Shown piece by piece: positions 1 to 4,121 of a DNA stretch of 6,364 nucleotides. Every line of letters begins with the position of its first letter. Position 1 is the stretch's first letter. The notes beneath the pieces were generated by a model, which was given only the letters and a program-made list of their open reading frames with translations, made no database searches and was not told where the DNA came from. The DNA is taken from assembly GCA_022736535.1 (NCBI GenBank), contig DZCT01000296.1, forward strand, positions 1-6,364, given 5' to 3'. The stretch comes from Desulfatirhabdium butyrativorans. Lineage in GTDB: Bacteria > Desulfobacterota > Desulfobacteria > Desulfobacterales > JAIFKL01. Position numbers and translations under genes: made by a program.

Positions 1-28
1 TTTCACGATATGTTTCTATTTTATCCAT
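1..28 (-). CDS. xisI: XisI-like protein, N-terminal fragment (runs off the window)
   Basis: An ATG at 28 opens a frame reading MDKIETYRE before the window ends. XisI proteins commonly begin MDK...YR, and xisI normally follows xisH directly, so the position and the first residues agree. The start overlaps the last 13 bases of xisH in another frame (ATGGATAAAATAG contains the xisH stop). A good Shine-Dalgarno, AAAGGA, lies 7 nt upstream within xisH. XisI was described with XisH as a factor needed for excision of the fdxN element in Anabaena; its biochemical role is unclear. Only nine residues are visible, so the call rests mainly on context. Confidence 0.72.
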
Positions 29-435
29 TTTACAATCCTTTCATTTTTATGATCAAATACAATGACTCTGATATTCAGGCTTGTAAGGATAAGCTGCCCG
101 AAGCGTTCCGAAAGGATATTTTCATAAACCCGTAAAGGAACCGCCAGATAAAGTACACGGTCAGGTTCAATCTCTGAAAGAACAGTCTGATAAATGCCGT
201 ACTGACCCACAGCAGTTTCCAAGTCACGAACAGGTGAAGCGCTTATGAAGCTTTTTATCTCAACAGCAACTTTCTCCTCATCGCGTTCGGCGGCAATGAC
301 AGTACGTTCTGCTCCGAGATCAACATACAGATCTCTGTTTCCGTAAGAAAGCGTAAGGGGATCATCGGTTATTTTCCATCCTTCTTTGAGAAGTGATTGA
401 ACGAAAATGTCATGATAAATGTCTTTTGCAGGCAT
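16..435 (-). CDS. xisH: XisH-like fdxN element excision controlling factor
   Basis: The protein has 139 residues when started at the ATG at 435 (MPAKDIYHD), matching the usual XisH start and length of about 138. The frame stays open to a GTG at 492, but the extra 19 residues have no family counterpart. XisH belongs to the PD-(D/E)XK nuclease-like superfamily. Candidate active-site residues are visible: Asp39 in YVDLGAE, Glu59 and Lys61 in AVEIKSF, and Gln78 in the following helix (GQYGIYQ). Family features such as LYLAVP and the C-terminal IVKWIK are also present. In Anabaena, XisH is required with XisF and XisI for developmental excision of the fdxN element. Most homologues lie far from any such element, so the general role is unknown. 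The gene overlaps xisI and is more AT-rich than the Wsp genes, which suggests a separate, possibly acquired unit. No strong ribosome binding site precedes the chosen start. Confidence 0.9.
   Translation of the reverse strand: MPAKDIYHDIFVQSLLKEGWKITDDPLTLSYGNRDLYVDLGAERTVIAAERDEEKVAVEIKSFISASPVRDLETAVGQYGIYQTVLSEIEPDRVLYLAVPLRVYENILSERFGQLILTSLNIRVIVFDHKNERIVKWIK
36..41 (-). promoter_or_regulatory. Ribosome binding site of xisI
   Basis: On the minus strand this reads AAAGGA, 7 nt before the ATG at 28. It lies inside the 3' end of xisH, so the two genes are probably translated from one message with coupling. It is the main evidence that the short overlapping frame at the window edge is a real gene. 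Confidence 0.6.
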
Positions 436-459
436 AGAATGAACTTGCACTCTGTCTTG

Positions 460-473
460 ATGATTTATATCAT
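460..473 (-). promoter_or_regulatory. Weak candidate promoter/operator dyad upstream of xisH
   Basis: The 63-base gap between the hydrolase stop and the xisH ATG contains the dyad ATGAT-ATAA-ATCAT. It overlaps TATAAA, which could act as a -10 box. A -35 box at proper spacing is poor (GTGCAA, 3 of 6 matches). An own promoter would fit the compositional change at this boundary, but the sequence evidence is thin. Confidence 0.2.
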
Positions 474-498
474 TTTTCTGTCTGCTTTGCACTCCATA

Positions 499-1278
499 TC
501 AGAACACAAACTCCTGTCCCTTTTTCACAAATCCGGCAAATCCGTCAGCGTCTGCCTGAGCCGTCGGATGGGGCTGATAATGGTAGAGCCATATTTTCTT
601 TTTCAATTCGGGAGGCAGGGTGCATAAGTCGTCATAGTGGGCATGAACAATGCTTTTGAAGGGACCGGTTTCACAGTCATGAAAAATGACTTCCGCTTTT
701 TTTGACATTATATCAATAAGATGAGGTACAAACTGTGTGTCGGTGGTAATAAATGCAACGGGTCCCTTTTTATCTGCATCCTGAATGAGCAGTCCGTAGC
801 TGTAAAAATTTTTGTAGCCGGTGATGACATGAGGCATTTTCACCAATGAAAACCGAATATTTTCCCATAAGAAACTGCCGTTTTCATCTGCGGGACGGCA
901 GTCAAAATAATCCGTCAGGTGCATTCCTTTTCCTTCAATACATCCGAGGCCGCCTTTGAGCGAGCAGTTCCACATATCGTGCATGAGACGATGTTCCATA
1001 AACAGCCCGGGGCGTTTCCGGTTCGGATCAAAATAGCTTTTGAAAGCCATCCATTCCATACCGCCGATATGATCCGAATGCAGATGGGAGATATAAACCG
1101 CGTCAATGAGAGCCGCCGGGTCCCGGCGCCGAAGATTTCCCTCGCTCAGAGAAAAGCGGATGTCGGTTCCGCAGTCAAGCAGGAGCTGTCTGCCGTTTGC
1201 AGCGGTTATCAGCATGTTGGACTGATAATATTCAGATGTTGTGAAAGCCGAACCCACACCTATGAACTTGATTTTCAT
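499..1278 (-). CDS. Metallo-beta-lactamase-fold hydrolase (RNase Z/PhnP-like class)
   Basis: This 259-residue soluble protein has the hallmarks of an MBL-fold metal hydrolase. LLLDCGTDI at 32-40 is the early strand and turn. HLHSDH at 65-70 (His65, His67, Asp69, His70) is the metal motif HxHxDH. Further likely ligands are His150 (MPHV), Asp180 (TTDTQF) and His233 (WLYHYQ), giving a complete dinuclear zinc set. HAH at 212-214 is an additional histidine cluster. The motif spacing resembles RNase Z and related phosphodiesterases more than beta-lactamases, but it is not a recognisable tRNase Z, so the substrate is unknown. The gene follows the cyclase gene by 79 bases, most of them heptamer repeats. 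A weak AAGG lies 9 nt before the ATG. Its place after a nucleotidyl cyclase allows a role in cyclic-nucleotide breakdown; that is an inference from context only. Confidence 0.85.
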   Translation of the reverse strand: MKIKFIGVGSAFTTSEYYQSNMLITAANGRQLLLDCGTDIRFSLSEGNLRRRDPAALIDAVYISHLHSDHIGGMEWMAFKSYFDPNRKRPGLFMEHRLMHDMWNCSLKGGLGCIEGKGMHLTDYFDCRPADENGSFLWENIRFSLVKMPHVITGYKNFYSYGLLIQDADKKGPVAFITTDTQFVPHLIDIMSKKAEVIFHDCETGPFKSIVHAHYDDLCTLPPELKKKIWLYHYQPHPTAQADADGFAGFVKKGQEFVF

Positions 1279-1296
1279 TTGACCAAACCTTGTTTC

Positions 1297-1359
1297 GAGG
1301 TTCGAGGTACGGGGTACGGGGTCACACCCCTCACCTCTGACCCCTCACCCCTCACCCCT
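1297..1359. repeat. Heptanucleotide array 1 (9 units), between cyclase and MBL genes
   Basis: Nine units in exact 7-nt register on the plus strand: GAGGTTC, GAGGTAC, GGGGTAC, GGGGTCA, CACCCCT, CACCTCT, GACCCCT, CACCCCT, CACCCCT. The G-rich half and C-rich half are roughly complementary, so the transcript could fold back. Its right edge overlaps the TAG stop of the cyclase gene (1358-1360), and it fills most of the gap before the MBL gene. The units are related to those of the arrays at 3109 and 4033 and recall the short tandemly repeated repetitive (STRR) heptamers known from cyanobacteria. Confidence 0.85.
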
Positions 1360-2863
1360 AGAAATTATACCTGTATTTGAAGAAGGCTTTTGCTTCTGCC
1401 GGAACGGAGGTGAAACTGACTCTGAATGCAGGGGGGGAATCAGACACGTTTCGGATGACTTTGGCGTACATGTCCGTTGTGATTTCATATCCCCCCTCAT
1501 CGTCAAACAGCGAAATTTTCAGGTTTGTCAGTTTCTCCGGAACCATGTCCGACTGAATTTCGGCGCCGTCGGCAGCCAGTTTGATCACGATGCCCTCAAA
1601 CTGATGATCCCCCGCGTGTTTCCCGGCAAGCACCGTAAATCGGGCCGGCAGATACTGCCGCAGCACCAGCAGTTCGGATTCTTTTTTCTTCGGAAGAAAG
1701 CAATTGTATTTGCCGCCGATGCCCCCCACTTCATAAATCGTGATGGGGTCTTTGAAGCCCTTGGGCAGCACTTCCATCTGATTGTCAATTCTCACAATGG
1801 AGCCGCAGTCCGACAGCGTGCTTTCCGAAATCAGAATCTGACCGCCCAGGGTGTAAGATTCGATGCGGGATGCCAGATTCACATTGCGCCCCACCACGCC
1901 GTATTTGAAACGCTTTTCCGAACCGATGATGCCCACCACCAGATCGCCCGTATTGATGCCGATGCCCTGAAGCACTTCCGGATATCCCGCACTGCGGTTC
2001 CATTCATTCACTTTCTCCATTGCCGACTGCATTTCCACCGCGCAGGCGACCGCCCTCTGTGCATCGTCCTCCCGAAGAATCGGCGCGCCGAAGAGCGCCA
2101 GAATCGAGTCGCCGATAAATTCGTCAATGGTCCCCTGATATTTCATGATGATTTCCGTCATGGTTCCCAGATAGTTGTTGATGATGCTCACGACATTTTC
2201 CGCGGGCAGGCGCTCGCTCATCGCGGTGAAACCCCGCAGATCGCTCATCATCACGGTGATTCGCTCTTTTTTCCCTCCGAGCCTGAGTTTTTCGGGGTCC
2301 AGAATGCTGTCAACAATGTCTGCGGAAAGAAAACGCCCGAAAGTGTCCCTGATGAATTTGTATGCCTCATTTCTTTCCAGCAGGGCGATGTAGCCTTTGG
2401 AATGATAGCGGATACGGGCGACGAGTTCCAGACGGTCGGGCAGTTTCACCAAATAATCGTTTGCGCCCAGCGCGAAAGCCTCTGCTTTGGTGAACGGCTC
2501 TTCTTTGCTGGACAGCACAATGAGCGGCACATCCCGTGTTGCCTCGTTGGCGCGGAAATAGCGCACCAGCGTCAGTCCTTCGATTTCCGGCATGACCAAA
2601 TCCTGAAGAATGACGGTGGGCGAAATGCGCCGCGCCATTTTGATTGCCAGCGTCGCGTCCTGACAGTAGTGAAAATCTATATCCTGCTCATCGGTGAGCA
2701 TCCGCCGCACCGCTTCGCCGATCATCACCTGATCGTCAACGAGAAGTACCGTTATCCGATGCCGGCTCTCTTCATATATCGGGGCACGGTTTTTTTTTGT
2801 TCCTGCATTTTCCCGGTCCGAATCCGGCGACTGAGAACCCGAGGCGGCTGATTTATCCTGCAT
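1358..2863 (-). CDS. WspR-like response regulator with class III nucleotidyl cyclase and degenerate PilZ-like domain
   Basis: The protein has 501 residues and no membrane segment. Residues 36-156 form a receiver domain with acidic pocket Asp43/Asp44, phospho-acceptor Asp88 (LQDLVMP), Ser118 and Lys140 (LVKLP). Phrases such as VLLVDDQVMIGEAVRR, TVILQDLVMP and ELVARIRYHS match WspR as I recall it. A helical linker (about 158-198) leads to a class III cyclase domain (about 200-380) with metal aspartates Asp208 (MMSDLRGF) and Asp252 (FIGDS), and transition-state Asn329/Arg333 (VNLASR). All of these catalytic residues are present. Positions that choose ATP or GTP are Glu248 and Gly322, so the substrate is uncertain. 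Residues about 395-496 resemble PilZ, but the D/NxSxxG motif is replaced by KLAADG. The start overlaps the WspF-like gene by 11 bases, implying coupling. Phosphorylation by an upstream CheA/WspE kinase presumably controls cyclase activity. Confidence 0.92.
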   Translation of the reverse strand: MQDKSAASGSQSPDSDRENAGTKKNRAPIYEESRHRITVLLVDDQVMIGEAVRRMLTDEQDIDFHYCQDATLAIKMARRISPTVILQDLVMPEIEGLTLVRYFRANEATRDVPLIVLSSKEEPFTKAEAFALGANDYLVKLPDRLELVARIRYHSKGYIALLERNEAYKFIRDTFGRFLSADIVDSILDPEKLRLGGKKERITVMMSDLRGFTAMSERLPAENVVSIINNYLGTMTEIIMKYQGTIDEFIGDSILALFGAPILREDDAQRAVACAVEMQSAMEKVNEWNRSAGYPEVLQGIGINTGDLVVGIIGSEKRFKYGVVGRNVNLASRIESYTLGGQILISESTLSDCGSIVRIDNQMEVLPKGFKDPITIYEVGGIGGKYNCFLPKKKESELLVLRQYLPARFTVLAGKHAGDHQFEGIVIKLAADGAEIQSDMVPEKLTNLKISLFDDEGGYEITTDMYAKVIRNVSDSPPAFRVSFTSVPAEAKAFFKYRYNF

Positions 2864-4028
2864 CCCGCACCCAGTCTCGGGCCCGCGTCGGCGCGGACCG
2901 TCCGTTCAGCCTTCGGACAATTGCAGGACCGATGTCGCGGATGTCCAATATTTCAACCGCGGCGTCCAGCTCTTTTGCGGCTTTGGGCATACCGTAAACC
3001 ACGCTGCTTGCCTCATCCTGGGCAATGGTATGCCAGCCCGCGCGGCGCAGCGCCGACAATCCTTCGGCGCCGTCGCGTCCCATGCCGGTCAGAAGGACGG
3101 CTATCGCCGGGTTCGGGGTTCGGGGTCCGGGGTCCGGGGCGGCGCCTCTGACCTCTGACCTCTGAGCTCTGACCTCATATCCCTGACCTCTGACCTCATA
3201 TCTCATTTCACAGACGGGCCAGTGCGCGGCTGTGCTTTTGAAAAAAACATCCACCGAGGGGCGAAAGGGCGTGTCTGCGGGTTCGGAAGAATAGGAAAAT
3301 GTGAGTTCGGGCTTGAGTATCAGATGATCGTTTGTACCGGCAACATAGATGCGGTTTGCCAGGGGTCTTCGGCCCGGGGGCGCGAGTTCCACCCGCAGCG
3401 CGCTTTGTCCGTCCAACCAGGTGACCAGACTGGCGGAGAATTTTTCATCCACATGCTGAATGATGACAACAGCAGCAGCAAAATCTTCCGGGAGAGCGGA
3501 AATGATGTCTGCCAGGGCTTTGGGACCGCCGGTGGACGCGCCGATCACGACTATAGGCGGAACCGGCGCCGTCATTTTTTCGGGACGGACATACACCGGT
3601 CCCGGCGCGGCCGCAGAGGCACGGCGCAACCTTTCAATGATATTGATTTTTCTTAACAGGGCATATCTGCTGCGCTGCGCCTCCGCGCCCTCGCCCATCA
3701 TCGGCAGACTGACCGCATCGAGCGCGCCGTGTCCCATTGCCTCGAAAACTTTTGCCGCATTTTTTCCCACCGTTGCCGTCACAATCAGGATGGGACAGGG
3801 GCGGCAGGGCGGCAGGGCGGTCATAATCCGGCGGGTGGCTTCCGCGCCGCCCATTTTCGGCATGATCAGGTCCATCAGAATCAGATCCGGGCTGTCTGCG
3901 GCGTTTTTTCTCACGGCTTCCTCTCCGTCATAAGCTGTCCATGCGACTTCATGATCCGGCACGCTGAGGATAATCCGGCGCAGGGTTTCCCGCGCGATGG
4001 CTAAATCGTTTACAATGGCGATTCGCAT
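2853..4028 (-). CDS. cheB/wspF: CheB-family receptor methylesterase/deamidase, WspF-like, with translated repeat insert
   Basis: The 391-residue protein has an N-terminal receiver (Asp8, phospho-acceptor Asp53 in LMDLIMP) and a C-terminal methylesterase domain. The catalytic triad is intact: Ser165 (GASTGG), His192 (QHVD) and Asp319 (TGMGRDG). It removes methyl groups from receptor glutamates to reset signalling. Features typical of WspF are FEAMGHGALDAV, the replacement of the conserved receiver lysine (Leu108 in SLP), RPSVDVFFKS, and TIAQDEASSVVYGMPKAA near the end. Between the helix ending AAHWP (271) and the strand AIAVLLTG (308-315) lies an insert of about 36 residues (VCEMRYEVRGQGYEVRA and following) encoded by heptamer array 2. 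Family members have only a few residues there. The reading frame survives, so the enzyme may be active with a surface loop, or impaired. No Shine-Dalgarno is seen before the ATG, because heptamer array 3 reaches almost to it. The 3' end overlaps the cyclase gene. Confidence 0.93.
   Translation of the reverse strand: MRIAIVNDLAIARETLRRIILSVPDHEVAWTAYDGEEAVRKNAADSPDLILMDLIMPKMGGAEATRRIMTALPPCRPCPILIVTATVGKNAAKVFEAMGHGALDAVSLPMMGEGAEAQRSRYALLRKINIIERLRRASAAAPGPVYVRPEKMTAPVPPIVVIGASTGGPKALADIISALPEDFAAAVVIIQHVDEKFSASLVTWLDGQSALRVELAPPGRRPLANRIYVAGTNDHLILKPELTFSYSSEPADTPFRPSVDVFFKSTAAHWPVCEMRYEVRGQGYEVRAQRSEVRGAAPDPGPRTPNPAIAVLLTGMGRDGAEGLSALRRAGWHTIAQDEASSVVYGMPKAAKELDAAVEILDIRDIGPAIVRRLNGRSAPTRARDWVRDAG
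3109..3206. repeat. Heptanucleotide array 2 (14 units) inside the WspF-like gene
   Basis: Exactly 98 bases, 14 units in strict 7-nt register: GGGTTCG twice, GGGTCCG twice, GGGCGGC, then GCCTCTG, ACCTCTG twice, AGCTCTG, ACCTCAT, ATCCCTG, ACCTCTG, ACCTCAT, ATCTCAT. The array is translated on the minus strand as roughly residues 275-307, with EVRG-type repeats followed by Pro-rich sequence. On the plus strand the G-rich half has five G-runs of at least three separated by 3-nt loops, which fits a G-quadruplex motif. The two halves are partly complementary. The same repeat family occupies the neighbouring gene gaps. Confidence 0.9.
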
Positions 4029-4032
4029 AGTT

Positions 4033-4119
4033 GGGTTCGGGGTTCGGGGTTCGGACAGGCTGGGAATAGACGGGTTCGGGGCGTACCCCGAACCTCTGAC
4101 CCCGAACCCCTGACCTTTG
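4033..4119. repeat. Heptanucleotide array 3, between the wspA-like and wspF-like genes
   Basis: The left part is GGGTTCG three times (4033-4053), followed by a non-repetitive spacer, then one more GGGTTCG (4072-4078). The right part is five units in register: ACCCCGA, ACCTCTG, ACCCCGA, ACCCCTG, ACCTTTG (4085-4119). It fills nearly the whole 93-base gap: two bases separate it from the receptor stop codon and four from the WspF-like ATG. Two nested stems form: GGTTCGGGG (4073-4081) with CCCCGAACC (4086-4094), and GGGGTTCGGGG (4039-4049) with CCCCGAACCCC (4100-4110). Confidence 0.87.
4039..4110 (-). promoter_or_regulatory. Strong nested hairpin in the wspA-wspF gap (possible attenuator or mRNA stabiliser)
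   Basis: The inner stem has 9 perfect pairs and a 4-nt loop (4073-4094). The outer stem has 11 perfect pairs (4039-4049 with 4100-4110), both GC-rich. No U-tract follows on the coding strand, so a normal intrinsic terminator is unlikely. A structure of this strength directly after the receptor stop and directly before the WspF-like start could set different levels of the two proteins through mRNA stability, attenuation or blocked initiation. The function is inferred; the pairing is read from the sequence. Confidence 0.45.
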
Positions 4120-4121
4120 CC

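Noticed and set aside
436..492. N-terminal extension of XisH from the GTG at 492
   Set aside because: Family members start at MPAKD, the extension lacks family-like sequence, and the GTG has no proper ribosome binding site.
919..1380. Plus-strand open frame of 153 codons opposite the MBL gene
   Set aside because: It is antisense to the conserved metal-binding region and runs into the heptamer array; no recognisable family features.
1604..2851. Long plus-strand open frame (415 codons) opposite the cyclase gene
   Set aside because: Its translation is rich in His, Phe and Arg with no domain pattern, and it lies entirely antisense to a gene with clear catalytic motifs; it is a shadow frame.
3109..3206. 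CRISPR-like array
   Set aside because: The units are contiguous 7-mers without spacers and lie inside a coding frame; not a CRISPR.
3109..3206. WspF-like gene as a pseudogene broken by repeat insertion
   Set aside because: The reading frame is continuous through the insert and Ser165, His192 and Asp319 are all present, so it is called an intact gene with reservations about activity.
4039..4110. Intrinsic terminator between the receptor and methylesterase genes
   Set aside because: The hairpin is strong, but no U-tract follows on the coding strand and the next gene belongs to the same pathway.
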